Assembly: GCA_012862575.1 (NCBI GenBank)
Contig: BLSF01000080.1
Location: forward strand, 101,192-165,191
Origin: Parietichytrium sp. I65-24A
Taxonomy: Eukaryota; Sar; Bigyra; Thraustochytrida; Thraustochytriidae
DNA: 64,000 bases
Reading direction: 5' to 3'
In this document: piece by piece, positions 43,606-54,481 of the stretch
Numbering within the stretch: the stretch's first letter is position 1
How the letters are laid out: each line of letters begins with the position of its first letter
Made by a program: the position numbers and the translations under genes
Notes under the pieces: model-generated
The model's input: only the letters and a program-made list of their open reading frames with translations
Databases searched by the model: none
What the model was told of the DNA's origin: nothing

Positions 43606-44488
43606 CGCAGAGGAACAAAGAGCTCATTGAGAAGGAGTCCCTCCAGCTGCTCCCTCCAGCAGAAGTGGGTGCTGTGGACTCTGTGGACGGTTGTCTGATG
43701 AGAACATGCTTATTGACTGCGAATAAGCCCTCCGCTAACCTGCTGCCTTTACTGTGTCTTGATCTGACAGTCTGGCAGTCTGGCGCCGCACACCCTTAGT
43801 CGGGCGCGGAGTGTTGCAAACAAACAGACAAACTAACAAACTAAAACAACTAAAACAAACAAACGGACGTTTTCTGTTCTTGCTAGGCCGGAGTGACTGT
43901 GAGTAAGTTGGTGAAGACGTGAAAAGTCTTGACGATAATGAGCAAGCACTCACAGTCAGTAGTTGCAATTTTTAGCGCTGCTGTCTCTCCGTGCCATTCG
44001 AGCCACGATATGCAGGCTGAAGGGCACGATCCATGCTTCTTGTTGCGCTTTCTTTTAAAAACAAGAATCTGACACATTCAAGAGTTGCAAACTCTGAATC
44101 TGTGCGAAGAATTTCCAGGATTCTCAAATTTTTTAGCATTTCAGCGTAAAATTGAATTCTCCTAATCAAAAGCAACGCGCGGCAATACCGTCAACGGAGA
44201 CGAACTAAACGTGTGCTACTGAGCGCTGCGTTTGCAAAAGCAAAGAATGGCATGGATCGTGCGCATTGTCACTAGCGAAAGCTGCATTTCTCATTGACTG
44301 ATTCAACGCGCAGGAGGTCCGGCCTACTCAGTACACAGTTTTAGTTCATAAAAAATCATTTTGGCGAATCCTGGTACTGACAATGAGTACCAGCATTATT
44401 TCATATTGGAAGCGATGCTCACGCCCACGCTGGCTAGTCCGATACAGTGCGCTCTAGTTCTTGTTCCATTACGAATGGCAATTGATCA

Positions 44489-44558
44489 CCCCCCCCCCCC
44501 CCCCCCCGGGGGNNNNNNNNNNNNNNNNNNNNNNCCCCCCCCCCCCCCCCCTCCCGGG
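44489..44558. repeat. Poly-C/G tract with 22-N assembly gap
   Basis: C run at about 44489-44507, GGGGG, 22 N (44513-44534), then a second C run, CTCCC and GGGGG. The near-identical C-then-G5 pattern on both sides suggests a homopolymer the assembler could not span, or a short duplication. Confidence 0.85.
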
Positions 44559-45419
44559 GGTTGAGAGCCTTGAAGGGAAGAAAGAAACCTAAGGCCCTCT
44601 GCTTTGCAAACTTCGCATTTTTTTGTGGTTTTGGCACTTGTCTGTGAGTAAGTCATGGGGAGTTTGTTCAGGTTCGTTCTCCACTCTTTACTGCTTTTGA
44701 TAGACCAAGAGCATAAATTTAGGATATAGAATGTCAAGCAACGGAGAGGCATGTCGTAATCTCCGATCTCCATGTGCGTGACATGTTTCGACACGGCAGT
44801 GATGCCCGATCAACATCTTTACTAGCGGCTCAGGTAACGTGAGAGGCTCTGGAAGCCCCCAAGCCAGCAGCTACTAGGAAGCAGCAAATAGAAGAGAGCC
44901 AATGGCAGATCTTTCGAGAGTGAACTGACAAGAATGGCATGTATGCGTATTGTTTCTCGCTACTGACCGTCAGTATTCAGCATTCAGTAAGTACTCAGTA
45001 CCAAGAACCGTCAGCACGAACTGTTGGAGCCTTTCATTCATTTCATATCATTTTGTTTGTTGCTGGCATGCGTTTTGTCTTCCAGCGAACCACGCTGCGG
45101 TAATGCGTACGAAAGACGATGAGTTTTTCAGTCGCATGCTCATCTAACTGCAATTTTTGCTTGTTCTAAGGAAGAAACGGAAAAAACCACTCTCTCTGTA
45201 AGACTGCGCCAGCCTCAATTCCGATCATTTTCCATTGAGCTTCATTTCTTTTTCTTCCTTACCAAAAAAATAAAGCACAGAAAAATAGAAGAAAAGCGTT
45301 TTTTACGTTTTACGTGTGTGGAGGCTAAGCATCCCTCCCTTAGCATCCCTATGCCACCGACTAGAACACGCTTACTTCTCTTTCCTTGACCCATAGCCTG
45401 CACTCCACTGACAATCATA

Positions 45420-45448
45420 GGTACCAGTACAGTACCGTACCGGTACGG
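45420..45448. repeat. GTACC/GGTAC palindrome-rich element
   Basis: GGTACCAGTACAGTACC followed by GTACCGGTACGG. Similar GTAC-rich words occur at 42495-42505, 45634-45648, 49477-49495 and 62175-62207, always in non-coding DNA. Confidence 0.55.
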
Positions 45449-46559
45449 ATATTGGGGAGCCCCTCAAAGACATCTACTTTCAGCTAACTACTAGATCACA
45501 AGAGACCAATTCGCTAGTAATAGTTCCTATTCAACGATTGGTGGCGCGCTTAGCACCTGGACCTATCGAGTTGCACACCACAAGAAAGAGAAGACGTGGT
45601 ACTATTATTACTCATTACCCGATGATTAGTGTAATACCGTACCGGTAAACGAATCGATGGACAAACAAATCCCCACTCAGTCAAGTCAGTCAGGATGAGC
45701 TAGTACAGTACTATGGTAAAGGTACTCTCGACGTTACCGACGATAAGGTTGCTGTCCGTAGCCCAAATTGAGTAGTGGTGATCAGTGAAGGGCCTATGCT
45801 ATCTCTATGTTTGGATTTCGCTTCTGAGTCCCCACCGCCCTTCCGTCCCAGCAGTGGCAGGCAAAATGTCGTGGAATGCTTCACTTACAGGTTATTATTC
45901 TCTTTTCTCAACAATTGATCAACCAAACAGGAAAGCAGTCAATCGTCGACCTTTCGCCTCCTCTCGCTCGGCGGCCAGCAGAATGACGAGATGCCAAGCC
46001 GAAACATACAGTTGCCTGAGCGGTTATTCAGCATTGCATTGGACCCGATGAGCCTGTGTCCCGAACGAGTCGCTGCATCACATCACTTATGCGTGGAAGT
46101 AGTGGCAGTCTCTTCCTGCTCGTCTGTCAATTCAACCAAAGCAATCAAAGATGTGGTACTATGCTCGACCTTACAGCCAACACCAATACAAACGATTCAG
46201 GACTGATGGTGATGGACCGTGCTCCACTGACCCGTGCACTGAGGGGAGGAAGGAAGGAAGGAAAGAAAGCAAGAAACAAAGAGAGCAACCTCCTGCAGCA
46301 TTCGTTATGGCCACCGGTAGGTTGACAAAGGCAGCTTCCGACCAGACAGACCTAAGTAACGTTAGGTCAAAAGCTGGTCTGGCTCAGCTCGGTGTAAGAG
46401 GGAGTTAAGCCATTGGTACGCTATCAGTTGATAGCTAAAAATTCGAACTTCAGGTCTCACAATGTTGTAGTCCACCGAGCGGAGTGTGGAAAGCAATTCC
46501 GGTAGTTTCTATGGCGCTCGAGAGAGGGAAGGAACTTGCCGAGTGGAGAGAGTGGAGGC

Positions 46560-46580
46560 GATTGATTGATTGATTGATTG
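46560..46580. repeat. GATT tetranucleotide repeat
   Basis: Five GATT units; a similar TTGA run recurs at 49607-49624. Confidence 0.85.
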
Positions 46581-46880
46581 ACTGATCGATTTACGAAAGT
46601 TACTGTCAATCATCCGCCAACTGCAGACAGATGTGGCACAAACTCCTTTACCGCTCGAATAGTCTCCGAGCCCCCAAGGTTTTTAACAGAAGAGCATGAG
46701 AGGAAGGTAGGTAGCCACCAGCCAGCCCTTCAAGTAGCGAGGAGATACGTCTACCGGAAGGAAATGAAAGAAAAAATTCTACGATACCTGTCATTTTAAC
46801 AGCACATGTAGCGCATGGTATATTTATGACAGGAAGAGGGGAGGAACCTCTAGCTGTTGCCGACCTGGAGAGTCTTGATC

Positions 46881-46940
46881 AAAATCAAAAGAAAGGAAGA
46901 AAGGAGAGCAAGAAAGAAAGAAAGAAAGAAAGAAAGGAAA
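46881..46940. repeat. AAAG purine repeat
   Basis: AAAGAAAG units with GGA and AAAAAA interruptions. A CTTT tract in the opposite sense lies 160 bp further on (47101-47130), so the two could pair in a transcript. Confidence 0.8.
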
Positions 46941-47100
46941 AAAAAGAAAAAAGCGAAATCGCCATGTAGCTGTGGACAGGCCATACATGTATCTTTTCGT
47001 CGAAACTACGAGATAAATTGGTCATACATCCACTCACCTCTACGCTACACTGAGGAGAACATTTCTCCTCACCCACCCACCCATTAGTTCGTTCGCACTC

Positions 47101-47130
47101 TTCCTCTCTTTCTTTCTTTCTTTCCTTCCT
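47101..47130. repeat. CTTT pyrimidine repeat
   Basis: TCTTTCTTTCTTTCTTTCC-type repeat, complementary in sense to the AAAG run at 46881-46940. Confidence 0.8.
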
Positions 47131-47722
47131 TCTCGCTGTCTTTTTGTTCTTGTCCATTGGTCACTTGTAGCCTAGCCTCTCCGCGTAAGGCGTGGCAGTG
47201 CCAACCACTGTGCCGAGAGTGATTTAGTACCCAAATTTTAGACCCTTGCCCAAGGTTTGCCAAGAGCGAAAGTTGGTGGGCCAGCCAGGCCAGACAGCAC
47301 GAGTTGTTCAGTCTGCCAGTTCAGGTTCTCGAAAGCAGCATATCAGTGAGGGCATATTCCTGCATCGTTCGGTGCAGTTTCAGCTGGGGACCTGCTCGCT
47401 GGTTTTTAAAAAGGCCAAGAACGACGGTCCCGGAGCGGACCCCACTGTGGCAGTCCAGTCCGTGAACTGACTGTGAAGCCAAGTCTGGTGTTTGATTCTT
47501 GCAGAGAGACAAAGTAAGCGAAGCAACTGGCTATCCTGGCCTCGGACTGGCAGGCGAGCAAGCAGGCGGACCGGGGTGAGGTGATTGATAGCATAGTTGT
47601 TGCGTTCGGGCACAGAAGGGTCGTAAAAGGGGAGAACAACGCAACCGCGAAGCAGGACGAGGCAGCAGCGCAAGCCCAAGTCCGAGCAACGCGCTCGGCA
47701 ACCATGTGCGACCGGTTTTAAA

Positions 47723-48790
47723 ATGCATAGCAGGAATCCGTCAGACGACCAATGGCAAGCTAAAGCACATCAAGGGGAGCAGTCGAGCAGTAGCAGCAGC
47801 GACGGATTTGCACAGGGATCGAGCGCAGCAGCGGGGGGAAGCCCAGACACTCAGGCGCATGGCCAGAACGCCGGGCCGAAGAGAAATAGAAGCGAATATG
47901 ATTGGATGTCTCCCAATCAAAATTCCCCAGAGGATAGGAACTGGTTGTTTTACACATTTGATCTCAGTCCTGGGACCTTCGACACAGGCTCGTCATCCTT
48001 GGAGTCGCCCAGGGGGTCGGCAATGAAGAGAGTTAGGCAAGGTGTTAGCCAAGGTAGGATGCAGAGGTCGGGCAGCAGTCCAGACCTGTTGCCGAACTTT
48101 CTACAAGAAGAGAACGCGCGAGGAGCTCGCGTTCCTAGATCAAACTCCGAGCTTGGCCAGCGGAGCCGGTCCAAGTCTTCTCCAAAATTATTCGATGGCG
48201 CCGACGATTTGACTGAAGTCCCGTTGCTTTTGCAGGTGCCCTTTTTGTCAACAAACACCACAAGCGGTTCATCGCTACTGAGCTATCGCGACGACGCACA
48301 CCAATACGTAAAACAGGAAGTGGTGGAGGCAGATGAAGGCGCATCGGCAACTCCAATGCTACTTTCCGGATTGGGACTTGTCTCAGAAGCGCAAAGTAAA
48401 GATGGAGCCAGAATCGCCAAGAAGAAGGCCAAGAAGGCCACCCGGGAAGCAGCCCAGGCAGTGCTCGACAGCCAAGGGGGTCCGCAGCACTGCCGCTGGA
48501 AGAAGAACGAAATTGCTCTGCTACTCCACATTGCAAGAGATTTCGTGGAGGAAGATGTCAAAGTCATTGGAGACGTAAGCTTGTTTTGTGGAATCAAGAG
48601 AACATCACGTGCCATTGACAAACAGCTCAAGCGCCTGCTCATGTACGAGAAATGGGCGACTCGAGATAAGGACTCTCTTCGGCACCAGATCAATCGCATC
48701 CTATTTCACAATGTATATGGTGCCCTCACTGAAGCGCAGATGCAGCAACTAGAGGCTGCGAAGCTTTCGTGGGGAAAGCACAGTCGCTAA
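47723..48790 (+). CDS. Putative Myb/SANT-like DNA-binding protein
   Basis: 355 residues. Residues 1-225 are polar and low-complexity (Ser-rich, with SRSKSSPKLF and short acidic parts), probably disordered. A basic patch KKKAKKATREAAQ (~232-245) could be a nuclear localisation signal. The C-terminal ~90 residues are ordered and helical: CRWKKNEIALLLHIARDFVE, then FCGIKRTSRAIDKQLKRLL and MYEKWATRDKDS. The spacing of Trp and the Arg-Thr-x-x-Ala-Ile segment recall SANT/Myb-like domains (recognition helix RTxxQxxxxxxKL), which supports a chromatin or transcription role with modest confidence. It stands alone, 2.3 kb from the next gene. I do not recognise a named orthologue. Confidence 0.65.
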   Translation: MHSRNPSDDQWQAKAHQGEQSSSSSSDGFAQGSSAAAGGSPDTQAHGQNAGPKRNRSEYDWMSPNQNSPEDRNWLFYTFDLSPGTFDTGSSSLESPRGSAMKRVRQGVSQGRMQRSGSSPDLLPNFLQEENARGARVPRSNSELGQRSRSKSSPKLFDGADDLTEVPLLLQVPFLSTNTTSGSSLLSYRDDAHQYVKQEVVEADEGASATPMLLSGLGLVSEAQSKDGARIAKKKAKKATREAAQAVLDSQGGPQHCRWKKNEIALLLHIARDFVEEDVKVIGDVSLFCGIKRTSRAIDKQLKRLLMYEKWATRDKDSLRHQINRILFHNVYGALTEAQMQQLEAAKLSWGKHSR

Positions 48791-51093
48791 CGGTTTGCGA
48801 CAACACGGTGCCGCCCGCCCTGTAAATTATTTGTGCTGCAAACCTCGACAAGATCATCACGTCTTGCCGATTGGGAAGGCTCAACCCAACCTTTGTGTCG
48901 CTCTCGTTCTACTAGCTCTTCCTGGACTTATTGAAAGTAACGTGTTACTGTGTAATTTCAATTCGTTTTTTGAATTTGCCACTGAATCCCACAAAAAATA
49001 CCAAAAAAATATACAAACGATGTCTGCCTCTCTCTCTCCCTCTACCTTTCAAATGAGAAAACTGGCGTCTTCTAATTCGAATTTACTAGTGCCGGTATGG
49101 TCATTCACAATCAGGCAGTCGTGTTCTCAATTGTCAGAGCAGAGCTATTCAGGTGATACTCGAGCAGCTGCCAAAAGGCAAACGAAGTCCAGTGCCTTGC
49201 TATTCCAATTGCACAGCAGAGCAAACTACAGTTTAGCGTTTTGTGTCCGTCGAGTTTCAAATCTTTCTCAAAACAACCTTCCGCCTCCATTCAGGGCAAA
49301 GTCCGACCGCTCTCGGCCTTTTCCAAGTTCTGGCTCGCCAGGTTCACCACTCTCAACAAGCTTGTTTCAGAATTCAGAACCCACTATCAAAAGTAAGCCA
49401 AGGCATGAGATCAACAAGCTCTAGAGACCGAGACCGAGACCGAGTCGGCCGACACGTTTTGCACAGTGCCCAGCACTAGTACCAGTACTCAGTACATTGC
49501 TGAAAACCTGCAAAGGCTTGCACAGCACGCAATTAGCTGCCCGTCCTGGTTGGGCGCCTGCGTCTTGTCTTTAATGTTTGATTGACTGGGAGCTGTACGT
49601 TTTTTATTGATTGATTGATTGATTTTGATTGACTGTGAGATATTTGGCGACTTTGAGTCCCTACGCTAAAGGATAGTTTACTAACTCTCTAAAAATAGTA
49701 GTGGGACTTGCGGTGCTACCTGTATATGAAGGTTACTGTTAGGTCCATCTAACCGGTCCAAAGGTCAGCGAGTACACACTGCGGCTATGAATACGAGTAG
49801 AGAGTCCTATGTTTGAGACGATCAAAGTGGAAGTCGCCATCGTTGCGAATGAAAATGATTGGAAAGCCATTGAAGGCGCGAAGCAGCCCGCGCGCCCTCT
49901 CAAAGTTATCTTTTGTTTTCAGAGAGCGCAGTGAATCCATCCCCTTCTCAGCGCAGCGTTGCGCTTCTTCGATGATCAACAACTTCTCCGTGAAGCTGTT
50001 GAACATTGGACATTGACGGTCAGCAAGCTTAGCGTGCTCACCTCGTTTGTCGACGACACCGCCCAAATTCGAATCGATTGCCTCGTTCAAACTTTGTCAA
50101 ACGATGACGATGATGTGTCTTGTGTCTCCACAGTCCCAGTGACGCCAAAAGGGAGAGGCCGCATTGGCTACCCTTTGCCTACGCCCATCCCTACCCAGCT
50201 CACTCCACATCGCGGCGATCCTTCTGGCCAGACTTTGTACCGCTCTCTACCGGATACCTTAGACGGTGCCACTCGCGCGATCTTGGGGATCTTTCTTACA
50301 CACTCTACAGTTCAGCCTTTTCTTTCGATTCTTCTGAATTCTGAGTTCTAACTTGAGCTTTTAATTTTATTGACCGACGGGCCACAAAGTTGTGCAATGC
50401 CTCGGGCCGCAACTCGCCAGAGGGCTATAGTGCTTTCCGTTTTACTGTTGACACTGTTGACACAAAGGCCTCTCGTGCGAGTCATGGTCATGTGAGGCTC
50501 GGAGTGCGAACGCGTGAAGCGCGGCTCGCAGTTATTTTTGCACTTTCCACGGCAGAGCGGTGAAGATGTTGATCCGAGGATGAAGGAAGGCTCGACAGAG
50601 AACGTCCGAGTACTGGGGGGCGATGACACGCCTCAGCTAGCTCTGTAGACTCTGGAGAAGCCTTCTTTTTTTCCAAGTTGTAATCTCTGCAAAACTACGC
50701 CAGGGTTTCTCGCTCGTGGCAAACGCTAAAAGTGCCGTTGCGTCAAAAGTTGGCGACGGCGACCACTTGTCGGCAGTGAATTTTGGAGAACGGTGCAATT
50801 TCTGGTTGCACGCCATTGCTTGCCACTCGACCCGAGCCAATTGTACTAGCTGTACTCTGCTTTACGCTGCTGCACTAACGGAGTAAGCAAGTGGGCATGC
50901 ACACTTTTCCTGAGGCGCCATACCAAGCCCACTCCCACATATATGTCTCATAGCTTGGAAGCAAGCTGGCACGCAGGCTGAGCATTGCCATTTGCACGTT
51001 ATTGTTGCGCGCCACTGGCACTGGCAGATGTGAAGAAAAGGAAAAGGTCTGCCAGCAAACCCTCAATACTGGTGTGCCTGATCCAAGTTGAAG
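48791..51093. other. Intergenic 2.3 kb
   Basis: Contains an A-rich stretch (48990-49015), TTGA repeats (49607-49624) and a GTAC-rich word (49477-49495). ORFs of 209 codons at 48795-49424 and 154 codons at 50875-51339 (minus) were examined and show no domain; the second overlaps the PLC-lectin gene. No gene called. Confidence 0.5.
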
Positions 51094-53451
51094 ATGAAAT
51101 TCCCAGCCGTCACGGGACTCGCTGTTGGGGCAGGATTCTCTGCCCTTGTCCATCCTGCACTTGCCGACTGGAAAGACTGCATGTGGACTGGCTGCAACGG
51201 AAATGGATGTTCTGATGAACGCGGAAGCGCTTGGTATGAAAAGAGTAGCGAGTGCTGCGGATGGCTCTGCATTGCGCACAAGGAACAGTGCTGTCCGCCG
51301 GGGATCGACAATGTAGATCAGATGCTCTCGAGCTGTCACTGGACTTTATGCTCTGACACTGACTGCGGGAACGGGGAGGTGGAGGTTCGCGAGTCTGATT
51401 GCCCCGTCGTTCGGAAATCAGGGGCTATCAATACTGGCAACAATGAGCTTTGCTGTACCCCGAAATCGCATGCCAGATGGCTTGGAGACCTTCTCGCCAA
51501 GTATCCCCGCGCAAATCCAACGCTCGAGGACTTGGTCATGCTTGGCACCCACCACTCACCTACTAACAACGACGGCAAGGTTGAGCTGATAAAAGGCATT
51601 CGTTCTGATGTCAAATGCTACGACTCTCTTCCAGCTGATACGCAGCGGCTGAGCATCCAGGAACAGTTCAACGCTGGTGTCCGTGTCTTCAACATACGTC
51701 CGATGTGTCTCAGCAATGGTGAGATCCGGCACTACCACGGCGAAGGTCCTCCAACAAACTGCATTTACGATCTACTCTCCGATGTGTTCCAAGACATCCG
51801 CAGCATCATGCTCTCGAATCCAAGTGAAATTTCGATGCTCCTTATCGAGAATTTTCGGGAATTCTCAGATAGCTGCACCACGAATTTTAGAAACTTGCTG
51901 AAGAGCAAATTTCAGACTACAGCACTCCAGACTTTGACTACTACTCACTCGACACCAACAGTAGAGGGCAGGCCCTTTCAGTTTTTCCAGGAAGCCAAGA
52001 CTTGGCAAGAGGCTCGTGACTACTGCCAGAACCAATGGTCGGTTCCAAGCGGATATGCAAAGGGCGACCTTGCTGGCTCTTCCATGCTCACCGTCAAAGA
52101 GCTTCAAGAGATGGTGTCAGCGGCGGGAGGAAGAAGCTTTTGGATTGGACTCACTGACGCATCCTCCGAGAACAACTTTGAGTATGCTGACGGATCCGGC
52201 GCCCCATCTTTCACCCGCTGGAATACCAATGAGCCTAATGGAAACACCAATGAGAACTGCGTCGAGGTGTACTCTTCGGGTCGCATGAACGATGCATCTT
52301 GCTCCTCGAAGAAGAGCTTTATGTGCCAGGCTGTACCGAACTCGGTAGAGACGCCAAAGCTCGAGGCAATCTCCACTTCCATGACGTGGCCAAAAGCCAG
52401 ACAGTACTGCATGAATGAGTGGAGCGCACCCTCTGGCTATCGCGGCGACCTGGCCACAGCGACTACTCCGGGAGCACTCGAAAAGCTGCGGACCATGATG
52501 TCTGGAAAGGCGTTCTGGCTTGGTGCAAGCGACGTGGAGAAGGAAGGAACGTGGTTATGGCCAGATGGGTCGTCAGTGCAATACACGAATTGGAACACCA
52601 ACGAGCCGAATGGGGGAACTTCAGAAAGCTGTCTGCATGTGCGCACAGACGGCAAGTGGAACGACCTGTCATGTGAATCCAACTCCCTTCCATTCGTTTG
52701 CATGGCCACGCGTGTCGACGGTTGGCCGAGGGCTCGAGACATGGTGTCGAGCCGTGCCAGAATGGTGATCATGTCATCGGACACTGCGAAATTTGAGACC
52801 GGAACGGCACACAAGTGGACTGGCCTTTCGCGGGTATCCTCTGTCAATCACAACGATGTCAACAATGCTGCAATGGGTTGCTACCCTAATAAGGGATGGG
52901 GAAATGAGGTTCGGGACTACTTGAAAGAGGAACTCTCTGCAGCCAAGAGTAAGAAAAATTCACTCTCAAGGCAACGGTTTCCTTTGCACTTTCTGCACTT
53001 TTACTCCACGAGAGGAACGACTCCCATCAAAGAACAAGTCAAGGACACCAATCAGTACTCCAAGGAGCTCCGTACTTTGCTGGACAGTGGGCCGTCCAAT
53101 GTGGTGTTTTACGACATGGTTATGGCCCATGGAGGACACGATGGGCTTTACCACATATTGCAGAAGAACGATAAAACGTTTAGCGACCTGAATGGCGCCT
53201 CGTTCCAGTTTTCCTTAGCCGCAAATGCCACCCTAAACCTCGAAGAAACATCTGAGCCAAGCACATCGGTGATTATTGGAGCAATTATCGGAGGTGCGGG
53301 TGCTGTCGCGGCGCTTGCTGTTGGAACTTTGCTTGCGGTTCGCAAGTACAAGCAGGGCAGCCCAGGAAGTGCGCAAAGCGTTGTTGTCTCTCCCTTCGCC
53401 ACCAAAGGAAGTAGTGTGGTCAACGTGATTCCACACGCGGGTCAGGCATGA
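51094..53451 (+). CDS. Secreted PI-PLC X-type protein interrupted by two C-type lectin domains, copy 1
   Basis: 785 residues from ATG 51094. Residues 1-24 are a signal peptide ending HPALA. A Cys-rich region follows (~25-125: DWKDCMWTGCNGNGC; SSCHWTLCSDTDCGNG). A PLC-X-like domain begins at ~135: LVMLGTHHSPTNNDG (H153), IQEQFNAGVRVFNIRPMC and IRHYHGEG (H215), matching the two catalytic His of PI-specific phospholipases, then SNPSEISMLLIENF. At ~290 it is broken by two C-type lectin domains (~293-412, 423-540) with EPN motifs (NTNEPNGNTNENC; NTNEPNGGTSESC), which predict mannose-type calcium-dependent binding, and NDASC / WNDLSC. The PLC fold then resumes at WPRARDMVSSRARMVIMSSD. A transmembrane helix lies at ~725-749 with a short basic tail. 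It is predicted to be a surface protein that binds sugar and may cleave phosphoinositide or GPI lipids; activity is inferred only. Confidence 0.87.
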   Translation: MKFPAVTGLAVGAGFSALVHPALADWKDCMWTGCNGNGCSDERGSAWYEKSSECCGWLCIAHKEQCCPPGIDNVDQMLSSCHWTLCSDTDCGNGEVEVRESDCPVVRKSGAINTGNNELCCTPKSHARWLGDLLAKYPRANPTLEDLVMLGTHHSPTNNDGKVELIKGIRSDVKCYDSLPADTQRLSIQEQFNAGVRVFNIRPMCLSNGEIRHYHGEGPPTNCIYDLLSDVFQDIRSIMLSNPSEISMLLIENFREFSDSCTTNFRNLLKSKFQTTALQTLTTTHSTPTVEGRPFQFFQEAKTWQEARDYCQNQWSVPSGYAKGDLAGSSMLTVKELQEMVSAAGGRSFWIGLTDASSENNFEYADGSGAPSFTRWNTNEPNGNTNENCVEVYSSGRMNDASCSSKKSFMCQAVPNSVETPKLEAISTSMTWPKARQYCMNEWSAPSGYRGDLATATTPGALEKLRTMMSGKAFWLGASDVEKEGTWLWPDGSSVQYTNWNTNEPNGGTSESCLHVRTDGKWNDLSCESNSLPFVCMATRVDGWPRARDMVSSRARMVIMSSDTAKFETGTAHKWTGLSRVSSVNHNDVNNAAMGCYPNKGWGNEVRDYLKEELSAAKSKKNSLSRQRFPLHFLHFYSTRGTTPIKEQVKDTNQYSKELRTLLDSGPSNVVFYDMVMAHGGHDGLYHILQKNDKTFSDLNGASFQFSLAANATLNLEETSEPSTSVIIGAIIGGAGAVAALAVGTLLAVRKYKQGSPGSAQSVVVSPFATKGSSVVNVIPHAGQA
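52001..52679 (+). repeat. Lectin-encoding segment almost identical to 55383-56061
   Basis: Aligned without gaps to 55383-56061 at a constant offset of 3382 bp, the segment shows about seven differences that I can count by eye. Sequence on either side differs far more. This pattern points to recent gene conversion between the tandem copies. Confidence 0.85.
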
Positions 53452-54481
53452 TGGGCTCGGCGCGCTTATTTTTTCGCTTTTTGTTTCACTTCATTTGTAA
53501 CTCGTACGACTCTAATCAAATTTATTCTTATTGTCAGTTGAAAGCAATCTGTCTTGATTGATGTGGGACCTTCCTTCTGTGCAGGGCATTAGAACAGGAA
53601 AGATCACGTGGAGAGCTACACGCCAAGTCTTCGTACTCAGACCGCCCTCCAACTCACAAGTTCCTCCGCGACGCTCTCACATCGCGATGCCCACGTGCCG
53701 AGTGACCATCTATTCTATCAAGTAACTTGCCCGTTGTCAGTACCTTCATAACCTTCATCTTGTTTCGAGCGGGTGCAAGAGTCAATCGCTTCTACTCTTC
53801 TGCATGTTCATCTACACCAGCAGTCAAGGTGAAGGTAAACCTGGCTTTGGCGCTTGCCACATCCAGCAACAACATTCTGAGGTGTGCGCTTGCTCCCAGA
53901 AACTTAAAGTTAGTCTTCCCCAGTACCAATCTCAGTGTAGCGCTTCTTATTTTCACTGGAGAAATCTCAAGCTACTATTCAAGCTACATAAAACGCCTGT
54001 TATTTGTTAAAGAAGAGTACACTCTGAGCCCCGTGGGGAGAACTTTGGTGCAGATATCGCACTCTAGACGGCAGGTCTGGTGCGAGAAGCGCAATCTCGT
54101 TCGGGGGGAAACGGGTGTGTACTAGATCGCGTGTAAAATAAAACGAAAAAAACAAGATTAAAAGCAAAATCAAAGTTCTTCTTTGTACTTGGGTGATCTG
54201 TTTGATCATTGGATAGCGAAGCAGGATAGAACCTTTCTCAGCTCGACGCCAACATTCAAAACTGCGAAAGCGAGAGTGGGACAGCAAGCTGTTGAGAGTG
54301 AGCGGTTGGTTGACCAACGATTACAAGTGCTTGTAAGACGGTGTATTGGTAGGTAGGTAGGTCGGGAGGTTGTGCATGGTGGCTTTCCAGTCTTTCCAGA
54401 GTCAAAGGCAAACTTAATTCTTCAAGGCCAGAACCTGGGCCAAACTCGATTCGCCCGAACAGCTTGATTGGGGACTGAAAA
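53452..54481. other. Intergenic spacer between tandem PLC-lectin genes
   Basis: 1.03 kb. ORFs up to 132 codons (53727-54125) show no domain. GTAG repeats lie at 54350-54364. The downstream gene's promoter should lie here; no sequence shared with the region upstream of copy 1 was noticed by eye. Confidence 0.5.

Larger units (their letters stand above)
41788..47722. other. 5.9 kb gene-poor region with microsatellites and assembly gap
   Basis: No convincing gene. ORFs up to 132 codons (43149-43547) have no domain. Features seen: CCAGTAC repeats (42464-42500), GATCGATATG repeats (43578-43605), a poly-C tract with 22 N (44489-44558), GTACCGGTAC-like palindromes (45420-45448, 45634-45648), GATT (46560-46580), AAAG (46881-46940) and CTTT (47101-47130) repeats. 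A homologue search of both strands would be needed to exclude decayed genes. Confidence 0.5.

Noticed and set aside
46881-47130. AAAG and CTTT runs as terminal inverted repeats of a mobile element
   Set aside because: They are simple microsatellites without target-site duplications, and the 160 bp between encodes nothing.
48795-49424. 209-codon ORF after the Myb-like gene
   Set aside because: Begins without a good start context, Ser-rich without pattern, no domain, and no supporting paralogue.
50875-51339. 154-codon minus ORF overlapping the first PLC-lectin gene
   Set aside because: Overlaps the signal peptide and Cys-rich coding region on the opposite strand; it is a shadow.
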